DNA from: an uncultured Burkholderiaceae bacterium
GTDB lineage: Bacteria > Pseudomonadota > Gammaproteobacteria > Burkholderiales > Burkholderiaceae_F
Direction of reading: 5' to 3'
Assembly (NCBI GenBank): GCA_944390675.1
Contig: CALXQR010000001.1
Coordinates: 248,001-312,000, forward strand
DNA: 64,000 nt
Below are positions 18,184 to 28,907 of this stretch, in pieces. The notes under the pieces are model-generated. The model searched no databases. It saw only the letters and a program-made list of their open reading frames with translations, and was not told where the DNA came from. Position 1 is the stretch's first letter. The number at the start of each line of letters is the position of its first letter. Position numbers and translations under genes: made by a program.

Positions 18184-19458
18184 ATGGCACGGCGATCTCT
18201 CAGGCGTGTTGCGATGCCTTTTTTGCAGGCTTCTTTAGTTAAGCAGATTCTTATTGGACTGATTTTAGGTATTGCGTTGGCCTACCTTGCCCCGGAAGCG
18301 GCAAAGGCTTGTGCTTTTTTAGGTTCGCTTTTTATTGCAGCTTTAAAAGCGGTCGCGCCGCTTTTGGTTTTTGTGTTGGTGATGTCAGCCATTGCCAATC
18401 AGAACTTAGAAACGCGTGCGCATATTAAGCCGGTTCTGACGCTTTATCTGATGGGGACATTCGGCGCCGCATTGATTGCGGTGACTGCCAGTTTCTTGTT
18501 TCCATGCACACTGCATTTGACGGGCGTGCAAGCTCAAAACGCCACCCCCGGCGGTTTGATCGATGTGCTCTATAACGTATTGATGAGCGTTGTCGATAAT
18601 CCTGTTCATGCCTTAAGTTCCGGCAACTACATGTCGATTTTGGCTTGGGCGGCAGGCTTGGGCGCAGCCATGCGGCGAGCTTCTGAGTCGTCACGAGAAT
18701 TCATGGCTGACCTTTCTCAGGGCGTGGAAGTTGTCGTCAAGGTTGTCATTCGATTAGCGCCGATTGGTATTTTTGGTTTGGTAGCCAACACTGTGGCAAG
18801 CACCGGTATTGAAACCCTAGCCGGTTATGTTCAGGTATTGCTGGTTCTCATCGGCAGCATGCTTTTTGTTGCATTGCTTTTGAATCCGTTTTTGGTTTGG
18901 CTCTACATTCGCCGAAATCCCTATCCGCTGACATTGGCAACGCTCAGAGAAAGTGGTGTAACAGCGTTTTTCACGCGATCTTCTGCAGCCAATATCCCCG
19001 TCAATATGGGGATGTGCAAGCGCTTGAATCTGGATAGCGGCACCTACTCCATCACCATTCCGCTAGGGGCTACGATCAATATGGCCGGAGCGGCGATTAC
19101 GATCACGGTTTTGACGCTGGCCGCGGCGAATAGTCTTGGCATAGAAACTAGTTTTGGCACCGCGATTTTGCTGAGCGTTGTCGCGTCAATATGCGCCTGT
19201 GGCGCTTCTGGTGTTCCGGGCGGCTCGCTGATGTTGATTCCTTTGGCTTGCGGGCTATTTGGGATTGACAGCGCGATTGCCATGCAGGTGGTCGCAGTGG
19301 GCTTTATCATCGGTGTCCTTCAGGATTCGGCCGAAACCGCTTTGAATTCCTCCTCTGACGTGCTCTTTACTGCGGCGGCTTGTTTGCGCGCCGAACGCAT
19401 CGAACAAGAAAGAGATCGTCGAGAACAGGAAATTAATGAACAAATTCGGAAACACTAA
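18184..19458 (+). CDS. sstT: Serine/threonine:Na+ symporter SstT
   Basis: A 424-residue member of the DAACS family that imports Ser and Thr with Na+. The chosen ATG at 18184 follows GAAGG by 7 bases; an in-frame ATG at 18145 lacks a site. The transport core is intact: [20 protein letters not shown] (serine-rich hairpin), [13 protein letters not shown] and the closing [24 protein letters not shown], all near-identical to E. coli SstT (414). About eight helices plus two hairpins are expected. It ends in a shared terminator with iadA. Confidence 0.95.
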   Translation: MARRSLRRVAMPFLQASLVKQILIGLILGIALAYLAPEAAKACAFLGSLFIAALKAVAPLLVFVLVMSAIANQNLETRAHIKPVLTLYLMGTFGAALIAVTASFLFPCTLHLTGVQAQNATPGGLIDVLYNVLMSVVDNPVHALSSGNYMSILAWAAGLGAAMRRASESSREFMADLSQGVEVVVKVVIRLAPIGIFGLVANTVASTGIETLAGYVQVLLVLIGSMLFVALLLNPFLVWLYIRRNPYPLTLATLRESGVTAFFTRSSAANIPVNMGMCKRLNLDSGTYSITIPLGATINMAGAAITITVLTLAAANSLGIETSFGTAILLSVVASICACGASGVPGGSLMLIPLACGLFGIDSAIAMQVVAVGFIIGVLQDSAETALNSSSDVLFTAAACLRAERIEQERDRREQEINEQIRKH

Positions 19459-19477
19459 ATTTCTCAGCAGATAAACA

Positions 19478-19518
19478 AAAGCCCCGAAAGAGAACAATGG
19501 TTCGTTTTTCGGGGCTTT
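19478..19518. terminator. Bidirectional terminator between sstT and iadA
   Basis: A perfect 12-bp stem (AAAGCCCCGAAA with TTTCGGGGCTTT) has a 17-base loop and flanking A and T runs. It ends convergent genes on both sides. Confidence 0.9.
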
Positions 19519-19550
19519 GTTATTGACGAGTGTCGTCAGTAAGGTTCAAA

Positions 19551-20690
19551 TTAGGCTTCGAAATTCGCCAATTTGACGCTCTTGCCGCCGCGCACCCAAG
19601 TGGTGCCGCGAGCGATGACGGTGTCGATGTCCAACGACTTGGTGAGCACGCAAAGATTGGCTTTCAAGCCGGGCTGCAAGCGAGCTTCCTTGACACCCAA
19701 CGAATCAGCGACGTTAGAGGTCGTCATCATAAGTGCGGTTTCAAAATCGATGCCCGCGGCAACCATTTCTTTGAGCATTTGGTGGTTGGCGTTAACCGGG
19801 GCGGCCACGATGGCAACCATCACGCCATTTTCAAACTTAGGCATTGAGCCGTTGCCGTCAGAGCTCATGGTGATGCGGGAACGATCTACGCCGGCCTTAA
19901 GGGCGCGTTCAACACATTCGACAAACGGGTAGTAGTTGCCGCCGCCGGAGGTGATATCAATGACACCGCCTTTCTTGGCAAATTCGATAGCTTGTTCGAA
20001 CAACTTCGGTTCGCGGCCCGTGTGCGTCGGAGAGAAGTGATGTCTCGGAAGACCGCGGGCGATAATGCGTTCAAATTGTTCATAGGCTCCGCCGTAATCA
20101 CCCAAATGCACGTGGAGAATGCCTTTTTTGCCCGAGAGCATGCCGCCCATGCGAACGTCAGCGACGAGTTTAAGCATTTCATCATCATTGGGGAAAGAGC
20201 AGCGGTGATCAGCCAGAGCAAGCTTCACGCCTAACACCGGTTCAATGCAGATGATGTCCTTTCTGGGATTGCCGGTGATGGTCGGAGAGGGGAATTGGTA
20301 GGATCCCGTGTGCATATAGGCCGTCAGACCTTCCTGACGCAGACCCATGACCTTTGCGTACAACTCTTCAGGGAATTTTGTCGTGCCTTCTGTGCCCATG
20401 ACACCGCAGACCGTCGTGATGCCGCCTTTCAAAAGCTGAGAGGGCATAACCGGTGGCACACGCGTGGCAAAGCCGCCTTCGCCGCCGCCACCCGTTAAAT
20501 GGACGTGCTGATCAAAGAAACCCGGCGTAACCGTGGCACCCTCAACATCAATCACCTGCACGTCGCCGGGCAGACGAATTCCGTCGAGGCTATCTTCAAT
20601 AGCGGCGATCGTTTCGCCGCAAATCAAAATGTCTTTTTTACCGACATGGGCCGGCGTATAAACATTGGCGTTTTTGATAATCGTAAACAT
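19551..20690 (-). CDS. iadA: Isoaspartyl dipeptidase (beta-aspartyl peptidase)
   Basis: A 379-residue zinc amidohydrolase that cleaves isoaspartyl dipeptides from damaged proteins. The metal motif His62-x-His64 lies in [16 protein letters not shown], the carboxylated Lys is in [10 protein letters not shown], and further ligands appear in PTHTGRE and SSDGNGS. Length matches E. coli IadA (390). The ATG at 20690 is supported by AGGA 8 bases upstream; a longer frame extends upstream without homology. It is divergent from recQ. Confidence 0.93.
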   Translation of the reverse strand: MFTIIKNANVYTPAHVGKKDILICGETIAAIEDSLDGIRLPGDVQVIDVEGATVTPGFFDQHVHLTGGGGEGGFATRVPPVMPSQLLKGGITTVCGVMGTEGTTKFPEELYAKVMGLRQEGLTAYMHTGSYQFPSPTITGNPRKDIICIEPVLGVKLALADHRCSFPNDDEMLKLVADVRMGGMLSGKKGILHVHLGDYGGAYEQFERIIARGLPRHHFSPTHTGREPKLFEQAIEFAKKGGVIDITSGGGNYYPFVECVERALKAGVDRSRITMSSDGNGSMPKFENGVMVAIVAAPVNANHQMLKEMVAAGIDFETALMMTTSNVADSLGVKEARLQPGLKANLCVLTKSLDIDTVIARGTTWVRGGKSVKLANFEA

Positions 20691-20815
20691 GGTTATTTTC
20701 CTTTGAAAAAGCACGCACCCAACCCTCAGGTGTGAAAGTCTTCGCACGTCCGATAGTCTCAGTATATCAATTCGGAAAGAGTCTTCGCCTGTATACTGTC
20801 GGCTTGGAGCGAATA

Positions 20816-22648
20816 ATGACAGCAGAAGAAATACTGAAACGCTATTTTGGTTTTGAAACATTCCGCGGATTCCAAAAAGAGGTCATAGAGACGATTTTGG
20901 AAGGACGCGATGCGATGGTTTTGATGCCGACGGGAGGAGGCAAAAGTCTTTGCTATCAGATTCCCGCCTTGATGAAAGAGGGGGTGGCTGTTGTTATTTC
21001 GCCTTTGATTGCCCTGATGAAAGATCAGGTCGATATGCTTCGGGATGTCGGCATTGCCGCAGCCGCTTTAAATTCCACATTATCCGGGCAGGAATCGGCT
21101 CAGATCTATTCTGATTTAAGTGAAGGCAGGCTTAAGCTTCTTTATATTGCTCCCGAGCGGCTTATGAAGCCCTCGACGATGGAGCTCCTGTCTCGTATGC
21201 CAATCAGTTTGTTTGCCGTTGATGAGGCGCATTGCATTTCCGTTTGGGGGCATGACTTCAGGCCTGAATACCAAGAATTGGATTGCTTGAAAGAACGCTT
21301 TCCGAATGTGCCTCGATTAGCTCTGACAGCAACGGCCGATGAACAAACCCGCTCAGAAATAACCACTCGTTTGTTAGACCGTCCGCGCAGTTTTATTGCC
21401 AGCTTCGATCGGCCAAATATCCGCTATCGAATGTATGAGAAAGGCAAAGGTTATTTGGACAGTATTGTGCAGTTCATTTTGGGTGAACATATGCATGAGT
21501 CCGGAATTGTCTATTGTTCAACGCGCAATAAAGCGGAAGCGGTTTGCAGTTATTTGAAGAAAAGTGGAATTGATGCCTTGGTCTATCACGCAGGAATGGA
21601 TAATGAATTGCGTGAAGCCAATCAAGCGGCTTTTTTTGATCGGCCTTGTGTAATGGTGGCCACAGTGGCTTTTGGCATGGGAATTGATAAATCCGACGTG
21701 CGGTTCATTATTCACGTCGATATGCCTAAATCCATTGAAAATTTTTTCCAGGAAACCGGGCGAGCGGGACGCGACGGTAAAGCAGCGGAGTCCGTTCTCT
21801 ACTATGGATTGGATGACCTGGTTCAGCAACGATTCTTCATTGATAAAAGTGAAGCAGAGCCGCTTTATAAGCAAGTGTCGCTCAATAAATTGGACAGCAT
21901 GCTGGGATTGGCCGAGTCTGTCGGCTGCAGGCGTATGCAGCTGCTGTCTTATTTCGGTGAGACACTTGCGGGGCCATGCGGCAACTGCGATAACTGTGAA
22001 AATCCGCCAATAACCCGCAATGCCACCGAAGACGCGCAAAAGCTCCTGTCTTGCATTTATCGTTGCTCAAAAACCAATGGTTTGGGTTTTGGTGCCTCTC
22101 ACGTTATCAAAGTGCTCAGAGGCGAAGTCAGCGACAAAATTTTCGAAAAACGGCACGATGAACTGCCGACTTTTGGAATCGGCCGAGATCATACGATGAA
22201 GTACTGGCGGCGCATTTTAAGACAATTGATTGCGAAGCATTATGTGAATGTGAACTACCATGTTTCCAATGTCTTGACAGTCAACGAGAGAGCTAAAAAT
22301 TTATTGCATGGCACAGAGACCTTCTTAATTCGCGTAGAAGGGGATAAACAGCTTGCCTCTCGCAAGGTCATTGATCACGATGATTTGGATGATGCCGAGC
22401 AGCGTCTTTTTGCCCAGTTACGGCAGTGGAGAAAACTGTGCGCCAATCAAAATGCCGTTGCCGCTTATAACGTGTTTCCCGATGCAACGTTAATTCAAAT
22501 AGCGAAAAGAAAGCCGTTGGAGCCCAATCAGTTGGAAGGAATCAGCGGAATTGGAGAAAAAAGAATTGAACGCTATGGCCAAGAAGTCTGCGAAATTGTT
22601 CGTCAGTGGTCAGAGCGCGAACAGACTTTGCTGAACCGCGAAATTTAA
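20816..22648 (+). CDS. recQ: ATP-dependent DNA helicase RecQ
   Basis: A 610-residue 3'-5' helicase acting in recombination and fork repair. Walker A Lys43 is in [11 protein letters not shown], the DEAH box is at about 136-139 ([19 protein letters not shown]), and helicase motif VI includes [12 protein letters not shown] zinc-binding Cys cluster (GCRRMQ...CGNCDNC), a winged helix and a C-terminal HRDC domain (about 535-605) follow. Length equals E. coli RecQ (609). GGAG lies 6 bases before the ATG; a TATACT at 20792-20797 may be its -10. Confidence 0.96.
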   Translation: MTAEEILKRYFGFETFRGFQKEVIETILEGRDAMVLMPTGGGKSLCYQIPALMKEGVAVVISPLIALMKDQVDMLRDVGIAAAALNSTLSGQESAQIYSDLSEGRLKLLYIAPERLMKPSTMELLSRMPISLFAVDEAHCISVWGHDFRPEYQELDCLKERFPNVPRLALTATADEQTRSEITTRLLDRPRSFIASFDRPNIRYRMYEKGKGYLDSIVQFILGEHMHESGIVYCSTRNKAEAVCSYLKKSGIDALVYHAGMDNELREANQAAFFDRPCVMVATVAFGMGIDKSDVRFIIHVDMPKSIENFFQETGRAGRDGKAAESVLYYGLDDLVQQRFFIDKSEAEPLYKQVSLNKLDSMLGLAESVGCRRMQLLSYFGETLAGPCGNCDNCENPPITRNATEDAQKLLSCIYRCSKTNGLGFGASHVIKVLRGEVSDKIFEKRHDELPTFGIGRDHTMKYWRRILRQLIAKHYVNVNYHVSNVLTVNERAKNLLHGTETFLIRVEGDKQLASRKVIDHDDLDDAEQRLFAQLRQWRKLCANQNAVAAYNVFPDATLIQIAKRKPLEPNQLEGISGIGEKRIERYGQEVCEIVRQWSEREQTLLNREI

Positions 22649-22677
22649 AGCCCATCCGCTGGTGTGAATGGGCTTTT
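22647..22677. terminator. Terminator overlapping the recQ stop codon
   Basis: A 9-bp stem (AAAGCCCAT with ATGGGCTTT) with a 12-base loop begins within the recQ stop codon and ends in TTTT. It also lies 10 bp past the convergent dehydrogenase gene and can serve both. Confidence 0.8.
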
Positions 22678-22686
22678 CGTAAAACA

Positions 22687-23469
22687 TCAGGCTCGGTGAA
22701 TTTCAGAATTTCGAGGCTTTTGTTTTCTGTTGCCGAAAATTTTATCGAAAACAGGATTGGGCAAAATCCGCAACAACTTTGCAACAACTCCCATTTGCCA
22801 CGGGATAGTCGCGTAACTGCGGCCGCCCAGAATCGCATTGGCTGCTCTTTTGGCAAATTCGTCCGGTGTCAGGATAAAGGGCATCGGGTAGGGATTGACA
22901 TCGGTAAGAGGCGTTTTAACAAAACCCGGACTGATGGTCGTTACCTGGATGCCATACTTTTTCATTTCTACCCGAAGGCTTTCACAATAGGTGATGACCG
23001 CGGATTTGCTTGAGCAATAAGCTTCCGTTCCGGGCATGCCGCGAATGCCGCCAACGCTGCCGATGCCGACAAGTGTGCCGTGCTTGCGTTGCATCATCGG
23101 TTCAATGAAAGCATGGAAAGTGCTCGCCATTGCAAAAACATTCGTTGCATAGACTTTTTCCATGACTTCCAAATCTTCAAAATATTGTGTTTTTACGCCT
23201 ACGCTGATGCCGGCGTTGGCAATCACAATATCTGCTCCGCCGACCGTTTTGTCGAATTGGCGAGCCAATTCGATAAGCTTTAAACGATCGGTAACGTCAC
23301 AGGCGTAGCTATGGTGACGATCACTATTGGGTAGCGTTTTGATTAGATCGTCCAGAGCCTCCTGGCGGCGAGCCATTAAGCCAAGTGTCGCCCCTCTGGA
23401 GGCAAATTCACGAGCCAGGGCCGCGCCGATGCCGCTTGATGCACCGGTAATGAAGACATTCATAGACAT
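22687..23469 (-). CDS. Short-chain dehydrogenase/reductase
   Basis: A 260-residue classical SDR with a Rossmann cofactor motif (TGASSGIG at about 9-16), the NAG motif (IANAGIS), catalytic Ser in IGSVGG and the YxxxK pair in AYCSSKSA. The substrate is unknown. It closes the argS - SPOR - dsbA - pmm - SDR string; an SDR at this place near dsbA is common in betaproteobacteria. ATG 23469 is chosen over the ATG two codons later on weak spacing grounds. Confidence 0.88.
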   Translation of the reverse strand: MSMNVFITGASSGIGAALAREFASRGATLGLMARRQEALDDLIKTLPNSDRHHSYACDVTDRLKLIELARQFDKTVGGADIVIANAGISVGVKTQYFEDLEVMEKVYATNVFAMASTFHAFIEPMMQRKHGTLVGIGSVGGIRGMPGTEAYCSSKSAVITYCESLRVEMKKYGIQVTTISPGFVKTPLTDVNPYPMPFILTPDEFAKRAANAILGGRSYATIPWQMGVVAKLLRILPNPVFDKIFGNRKQKPRNSEIHRA

Positions 23470-23481
23470 AGTCCGAAAATC

Positions 23482-24861
23482 CTAGAAGGGCAATTTAACA
23501 TTGGGATCGACTTGCTTGAGTGCCTCTGCGAAGCGTGTCTTAATTCTTTCCAAGGCTTCGGGCGTATCGCCTTCTAAACGAAGAACCACAACGGGTGTCG
23601 TATTTGAGGAGCGGGCTAAGGCAAAGCCATCGTTCCATTCGACACGGATGCCGTCAATCGTGATGACATCGGTGGCGTCGTCAAAGTGAAGTTGCTTTTG
23701 CAGTTTTTCCACAAAGCGCTTGTTTTCACCTTCAGCCATTTCGATGTGCAATTCAGGCGTGTTGACAGCCGTCGGAAGAGCCTCAAGTACTTCGGAAGGA
23801 TTCGGGCAGCGGGAAAGAATTTCAAGGATGCGGGCGCCTGCGTACAGACCGTCGTCGAATCCCGGCCAGCGCTTGTCATTGAAAAAGAGGTGACCGCTCA
23901 TTTCGCCGGCAAAGGGCGCCTGCGTTTCTTTCAATTTGGCTTTAACCAACGAGTGACCCGTGCGGCAAATCGTCGGGACGCCACCGTGCTCTTTGATCCA
24001 AGGCACTAAGCGGCGCGTGCATTTGACGTCATAAATGATGGGCGCCCCCGGATTGTGCTTGAGAATGTCAGCCGCGAAAAGCATGATTTGACGGTCAGGG
24101 TAAATAATTTGACCGGATTTCGTCACCACGCCCAAGCGGTCGCCGTCGCCGTCAAAGGCCAAACCTAATTCAACGTCAGTATTTTTGACCGTTTCAATCA
24201 AATCCTTCAGGTTAGCGGGCTTGGAGGGATCGGGATGGTGATTGGGGAAATGACCGTCAATTTCCGTGTAAAGGGGCGTCACTTCACAACCCAGCCGCTT
24301 AAAGAGCTCCATGGCGATGGGGCCGGTTACACCGTTGCCGCAGTCGATGGCGACTTTGATGGGGCGAGCAAGCTTCACATCGTCGGTGATTTTCTTCAGG
24401 TAGGGAGTCACAACGTCAATTTCTTCAACGGTGCCTTTTTGCTCGGAGACAGTAATGCCTGCCTCAATACGATGACGCAAGTCTTGAATGCCATCACCGT
24501 ATAAAGTGTCTTTACCCATCATCATTTTCAGGCCGTTGTACTCCGGAGGGTTGTGGCTGCCAGTCACGGCGACTCCGGAACCGGTTTCTGTCAGAAACGT
24601 TGCGAAATAAAGAACAGGGGTTGGCGTCATACCGATGGATTTGACGTTAACACCCATGTCGGTAATGCCTTCAATGAGCGCTTCTGAGAGTTTCGGTCCA
24701 GAAAGGCGGCCGTCACGGCCCACGCAAAGTGTGCTGATATTTTTTTCACGGGCCAAAGAACCGAGGGCTTGCCCAACAGCTCGGGCAGCTTCAAACGTCA
24801 ATGTTTTATCAACAACGCCGCGAATGTCATAAGCCTTGAAAATGGATGAGTCAATTTGCAT
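23482..24861 (-). CDS. Phosphomannomutase/phosphoglucomutase (AlgC/ManB type)
   Basis: A 459-residue alpha-D-phosphohexomutase that interconverts the 6- and 1-phosphates of mannose or glucose for surface polysaccharide and nucleotide-sugar synthesis. The phosphoserine loop is TGSHNPP, the Mg site is DGDGDRLGV, the sugar-binding loop is GEMSGH and the phosphate-binding loop is RSSNTTP. Length fits Pseudomonas AlgC (463). It lies 14 bp after dsbA in the same operon. Mannose or glucose preference cannot be told by eye. Confidence 0.92.
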   Translation of the reverse strand: MQIDSSIFKAYDIRGVVDKTLTFEAARAVGQALGSLAREKNISTLCVGRDGRLSGPKLSEALIEGITDMGVNVKSIGMTPTPVLYFATFLTETGSGVAVTGSHNPPEYNGLKMMMGKDTLYGDGIQDLRHRIEAGITVSEQKGTVEEIDVVTPYLKKITDDVKLARPIKVAIDCGNGVTGPIAMELFKRLGCEVTPLYTEIDGHFPNHHPDPSKPANLKDLIETVKNTDVELGLAFDGDGDRLGVVTKSGQIIYPDRQIMLFAADILKHNPGAPIIYDVKCTRRLVPWIKEHGGVPTICRTGHSLVKAKLKETQAPFAGEMSGHLFFNDKRWPGFDDGLYAGARILEILSRCPNPSEVLEALPTAVNTPELHIEMAEGENKRFVEKLQKQLHFDDATDVITIDGIRVEWNDGFALARSSNTTPVVVLRLEGDTPEALERIKTRFAEALKQVDPNVKLPF

Positions 24862-24875
24862 GATAATGCCTACTT

Positions 24876-25502
24876 TTAATGTTTTTGACGAATTTGTCTT
24901 TCTTGCTCAATCAGCGTATTGAGCACTTCTATGGTTTTTTGCCGTGAGCCAGCCATATGAGGAGCTGTCAGATATTTGCCGTTTACAGCAACATAAGGCG
25001 TCGCATCCAGCTGATAGTTTTGCCAAGTCTGCATGGCTTGCTGAGTCTTCATTGTAACCGTGAAAGACTCGTATGCCTTATTCCATTGATCCAGATTTAC
25101 CCTGTGTGAAGTCAGCCATGATTGCAGATCCGCTTCGCTTGTGATTCGGCCATCCAAAATGTCCTGCCAAAAGCTGGGGTGTAAATCCTCGAGTCGATTG
25201 AGCGCCTCAAATGTGTAGTAAATACGGGAAAGGAACTGAGTGCTGGGATCCCATGCCACAGGCACTCGTCTAACAGTGACATCTTTGGGTAACTTTTGCA
25301 TCCAACTTTCAAGTGTTGGAGAAAACCGATAACAATGACCGCAGGTGTAAGCAAAGAAATCAATAACCTCGATATTGTTGGTGACTGTTGCAACGTGGGG
25401 CGTGACCAATCGATAGTCTTTTCCTTCCTGCAAAGGTGCGGCTATCGATTGGGTGGCAGAAAAAGCCAACAGACATGAGAGCAGAAAAATCAGCCGCTTC
25501 AT
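24876..25502 (-). CDS. dsbA: Periplasmic thiol:disulfide oxidoreductase DsbA
   Basis: A 208-residue secreted thioredoxin-fold protein that introduces disulfides into exported proteins. The signal peptide ends near SIAAPL. The active site is Cys54-Gly-His-Cys57 (FFAYTCGHCYRF) and the cis-Pro loop is DATPYV. A helical insertion separates them, as in DsbA. It overlaps the SPOR gene by 4 bp (ATGA), so the two are coupled. Confidence 0.93.
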   Translation of the reverse strand: MKRLIFLLSCLLAFSATQSIAAPLQEGKDYRLVTPHVATVTNNIEVIDFFAYTCGHCYRFSPTLESWMQKLPKDVTVRRVPVAWDPSTQFLSRIYYTFEALNRLEDLHPSFWQDILDGRITSEADLQSWLTSHRVNLDQWNKAYESFTVTMKTQQAMQTWQNYQLDATPYVAVNGKYLTAPHMAGSRQKTIEVLNTLIEQERQIRQKH

Positions 25503-26041
25503 TTGTTTCTAATGACCATGGCATCAAAGCCATTGGCGGTTAATCTCTGCTGCAATTCATTGGCTTCACGAGCGGTTTCAAACGGTCCGAGATACACGCG
25601 GTAAAGTGTGATGCCGGCATCGGTTGACTTGACAACGTCGGCTTCTAGTGCAATAAAAGCCAATTCGGTGCGGACTTTCTCGGCATCTTTTGCGTTTCGG
25701 AAGGCTCCGGCCTGAATACTGTAGCTTTCACCAGTGGCCGCCTGATCGGCTGCATTGGAGGGTTGCTCTGCGGCTCGTTGATTGGCAGTGGGAGCCTGCA
25801 CAGTCTTAATGGCCGACAGGGGATCGTCCTTCGAGTCGCCGCCTTCATAAAGCAGCGCATTGGGATCCTTGCCGTCCAGTGCGGCAGAATCGACCGGATC
25901 GGCCTGTTTTTGAACCTTTTCCACAAAAGGAATCGGTGCGTTGGTGATCAAAAGGGCGGCAGTGGCGCACGCGACACAGCCGAGCAAGCCGCCGAGCATC
26001 AGTCCAAGCCAAAATGAGCCTTTGTTTTGATTGAAAGCCAT
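25499..26041 (-). CDS. SPOR-domain inner-membrane protein, FtsN-like
   Basis: A 180-residue bitopic protein: a short cytoplasmic start, one membrane helix (about 10-32, FWLGLMLGGLLGCVACATAA), a polar linker and a C-terminal SPOR domain (about 105-180, SYSIQAGAFRNAKDAEKVR). SPOR domains bind denuded septal peptidoglycan, pointing to a role in division. The place between argS and dsbA is where betaproteobacteria keep an ftsN-like gene. The FtsN essential segment is not recognisable by eye, so no symbol is given. Confidence 0.87.
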   Translation of the reverse strand: MAFNQNKGSFWLGLMLGGLLGCVACATAALLITNAPIPFVEKVQKQADPVDSAALDGKDPNALLYEGGDSKDDPLSAIKTVQAPTANQRAAEQPSNAADQAATGESYSIQAGAFRNAKDAEKVRTELAFIALEADVVKSTDAGITLYRVYLGPFETAREANELQQRLTANGFDAMVIRNK

Positions 26042-26049
26042 AAAAATCC

Positions 26050-27768
26050 TTACATTTTTTCAGGTGCACTCACGCCCAGCAGTTCAAGGCCGTTGCGTAG
26101 TACCTGTCGAGTGGCCAAAAGCAGCGCTAAACGAGCGTTGCGAACTGCCTCATCTTCGACAAGTACTCTTTCGGCGTTGTAGAAAGCGTGGAAATCTCCT
26201 GCCAAGTCTTTCAGATAGAAGCAAAGCGCATGGGGCGCACACTCTTTGGCAGCCACGGATAGCGTTTCCGGAAATTCGCTGATTCTGGCGATCAAGGCTT
26301 GAGCATTCTTATCGTTTAAAGCACTCAGATCGATTGACTGCACATCGTCAGACGACGGAATTGCAAAACCCTTTTCTTTAGCTTGTGCGAAAACCGAGCA
26401 AATGCGAGCGTGAGCGTATTGCAGATAGTAGACAGGGTTTTCGTCAGACTGGGATAAAGCCAGGTTAATGTCAAAAACGAACTCGCTATCGGCCTTACGG
26501 CTGACAAGGAAAAATCTTGCCGCATCTTTTCCGACCCAATTGACTAGGTCACGTAAAGTAACGTAAGTGCCCGAACGTTTGCTCATTTTGACTTCTTCGC
26601 CGTCCTTGATCACCTTGAGCATCTTATGCAAAACGTAGATCGGAAAAACTTTGGGGATTTGAAGACCGAGCTGCTCACCGGCAACCCGCACGCCGATTCT
26701 GACTCGAGCGGTTGTTCCATGGTGGTCGGAACCCTGAATATCCACGGCCTTAATAAAGCCGCGTTCGAATTTGCTCAGGTGATAGGCGACGTCAGGCACA
26801 AAATAGGTGTAGTGACCGTCTTGTTTGCGCATCACACGATCTTTGTCATCACCGAATTCTTTGAAGTCGGTTGTTCTAAGCCAAAGAGCGCCGTCTTGCT
26901 CATAGGTGTGACCGGAAGCAATAAGCGCGTTGACTGCTCGTTCCACCAGACCGTCAGAATACAAAGAGCTTTCCAGGTAGAAATTGTCAAAAGTGACGCC
27001 AAGAGCATTGAGGTCACTGTCTTGTTCATTTTTCAAGTAACCGACAGAGAAGGCGCGGATACCGGCTTCGTCATTGACATCACCGCTGGCGGTGATTACT
27101 TGACCGTCACGGGTTTTAATCGTTTTGCGATCCAGAAAGTCTTTGGCAATGTCTTTGATGTAAAGCCCCTGATAGCCATTTTCAGGAAAGACAATGCTTT
27201 CGCCCTGAAGTTCTTTGATGCGCAAACGGACAGAATCCGTCAGCGTTTGAATCTGTACGCCGGCATCGTTGTAATAAAACTCGCGGCAGACGTTCCAACC
27301 CTGGGTCTTCATTAAATTAGACAACACGTCGCCAAGAGCGCCTTGACGGGCATGGCCCAAGTGCAAGGGGCCGGTCGGGTTGGCAGAAACATACTCGATA
27401 AGAATGTTTTCACCGCTATGGGTTTCGTTAGTGCCGTACTTTTGCCCAAGACGAAGAGCCTCTTTAACGGCAAAAGTCTTTGCCTGTTGACTCAAACGCA
27501 TATTGATAAAACCGGGGCCCGCGATCTCGAAACCTTCGATGAGTTGGGCGGTTTGAGGCAAGGCGTTGAGTTTTTCAGTTAACTCAGAGGCAATTTCTCT
27601 GGGGTTACGCTTAAGTTGTCTGGCCAGCTGCATCGCCACATTGCAGGCGAGGTCGCCGTGAGCGGCCACTTTGGGGCGCTCCAGAATAACAGAAGCATTG
27701 CTTACTCCCATAGTGCCGAGCGCTTCATTGAAAAGCGCCGCGATTGCATTTTTTTGTTCAATCAACAT
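26050..27768 (-). CDS. argS: Arginyl-tRNA synthetase
   Basis: A 572-residue class I synthetase that charges tRNA-Arg. It has the N-terminal additional domain, the HIGH motif as HLGH in [17 protein letters not shown], the KMSKS motif as KMSKR, and the C-terminal DALR anticodon-binding domain ending in the usual [10 protein letters not shown] type tail. Length matches E. coli ArgS (577). It precedes the SPOR gene by 8 bp. Confidence 0.96.
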   Translation of the reverse strand: MLIEQKNAIAALFNEALGTMGVSNASVILERPKVAAHGDLACNVAMQLARQLKRNPREIASELTEKLNALPQTAQLIEGFEIAGPGFINMRLSQQAKTFAVKEALRLGQKYGTNETHSGENILIEYVSANPTGPLHLGHARQGALGDVLSNLMKTQGWNVCREFYYNDAGVQIQTLTDSVRLRIKELQGESIVFPENGYQGLYIKDIAKDFLDRKTIKTRDGQVITASGDVNDEAGIRAFSVGYLKNEQDSDLNALGVTFDNFYLESSLYSDGLVERAVNALIASGHTYEQDGALWLRTTDFKEFGDDKDRVMRKQDGHYTYFVPDVAYHLSKFERGFIKAVDIQGSDHHGTTARVRIGVRVAGEQLGLQIPKVFPIYVLHKMLKVIKDGEEVKMSKRSGTYVTLRDLVNWVGKDAARFFLVSRKADSEFVFDINLALSQSDENPVYYLQYAHARICSVFAQAKEKGFAIPSSDDVQSIDLSALNDKNAQALIARISEFPETLSVAAKECAPHALCFYLKDLAGDFHAFYNAERVLVEDEAVRNARLALLLATRQVLRNGLELLGVSAPEKM

Positions 27769-27816
27769 GATTCGTTTCAGTCAATAGCAAAGTAATCGAT
27801 GTAAGTGCGATTTGTA

Positions 27817-28617
27817 TTACAGGTCACCGCGTGTAATTTGCGCATATGCAGAATGATTGTGAATGGATTCAAAATTTTCTGCCTGAACGCGATAGGCTTG
27901 CACGTTGGTGTCCTGATTCAGGGCAACGGCAACGTCACGAACGAGATCTTCCACAAATTTCGGGTTCTCGTAGGCCGATTCGGTGACAAATTTTTCATCA
28001 ACGCGTTTCAAGCGGCTCCAAAGCTCACACGAGGCGCTCTCTTCGGCGTATCGGATTTGTTTTTCAAGAGACAGTTCGCCCTTGAGCTTGGCCGCAATGG
28101 TTACGTGAGAGCGCTGGTTGTGTGCGCCATAAGCAGAGATTTCCTTGCTGCAGGGGCATAGACTCGTTACGGGAACCGTGACGGTTTGAGTAACCCAGGT
28201 TTCAGTATTTTTATGTTCCACACACAAGTGAACTTGATAGTTCATCAAACTTTCCAGTTTTGAAACAGGAGCCTGTTTTTTTACGAAAAACGGGAAAGTA
28301 AAATCAATGCGACCGGCACTTGACTCGAGCGAGACAAGCATGTCATGCATCAGAGAAATGAGGTTGCTTTTATTCAGAGGCCGATCGTGTTCTTTGAGCA
28401 AGCCCAAAAAACGTGACATGTGAGTCCCCTTATGTTCAGCAGGCAAGGCAACGAACATTCCGATCTGAGCAATCGTATGCTGCACGCCGTCAGCGCTCTC
28501 CACTGTGACGGGCAACTCAATGCCCTTCACCCCAACGTATTCAATATCGATATTGCGCGGATCCGCACTTGATTGAACGTCGGGCAAATTGTTGTTTATT
28601 AAAGTTCTCGTATTCAT
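27817..28617 (-). CDS. folE2: GTP cyclohydrolase FolE2 (type IB)
   Basis: A 266-residue enzyme converting GTP to dihydroneopterin triphosphate, the first step of folate synthesis. The catalytic Cys region reads TSLCPCSKEISAYGAHNQRS, and the N-terminus PDVQSSADPRNIDIEYVGVKG matches COG1469. FolE2 is not strictly zinc-dependent, unlike FolE. The ATG at 28617 gives the family length; a longer open frame upstream has no homology. No clear ribosome binding site or Zur box is seen before it. It may be co-transcribed with argS, 48 bp downstream. Confidence 0.93.
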   Translation of the reverse strand: MNTRTLINNNLPDVQSSADPRNIDIEYVGVKGIELPVTVESADGVQHTIAQIGMFVALPAEHKGTHMSRFLGLLKEHDRPLNKSNLISLMHDMLVSLESSAGRIDFTFPFFVKKQAPVSKLESLMNYQVHLCVEHKNTETWVTQTVTVPVTSLCPCSKEISAYGAHNQRSHVTIAAKLKGELSLEKQIRYAEESASCELWSRLKRVDEKFVTESAYENPKFVEDLVRDVAVALNQDTNVQAYRVQAENFESIHNHSAYAQITRGDL

Positions 28618-28907
28618 AATTGGCGTAATTGTCGCTAAAAACGACAAATTTTGCGAACGTTTTGTGCAGAAATTTGAAAAATCTGCGACGCCTTGCGCTG
28701 AAATTGTTTCTAAGTGTTTTAGCTGCTTTTGACGAAATAGCGCATTTTGACGCCAAAATAGACCGAATAGCAAGAAATCGAATAATTTTTCTCTCAGACT
28801 AAATACAATAAATGCAAAGAATAGACACTTTTTAGTCCGCAAACTTTTTTCATTATCGCTACATTGTGAAACCGAATGGACAATTAATATAAGGAAAGTA
28901 ATAAACA

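Noticed and set aside
20691-20861. Upstream extension of iadA
   Set aside because: No similarity to IadA and it runs into the recQ promoter region; the internal ATG has a ribosome site.
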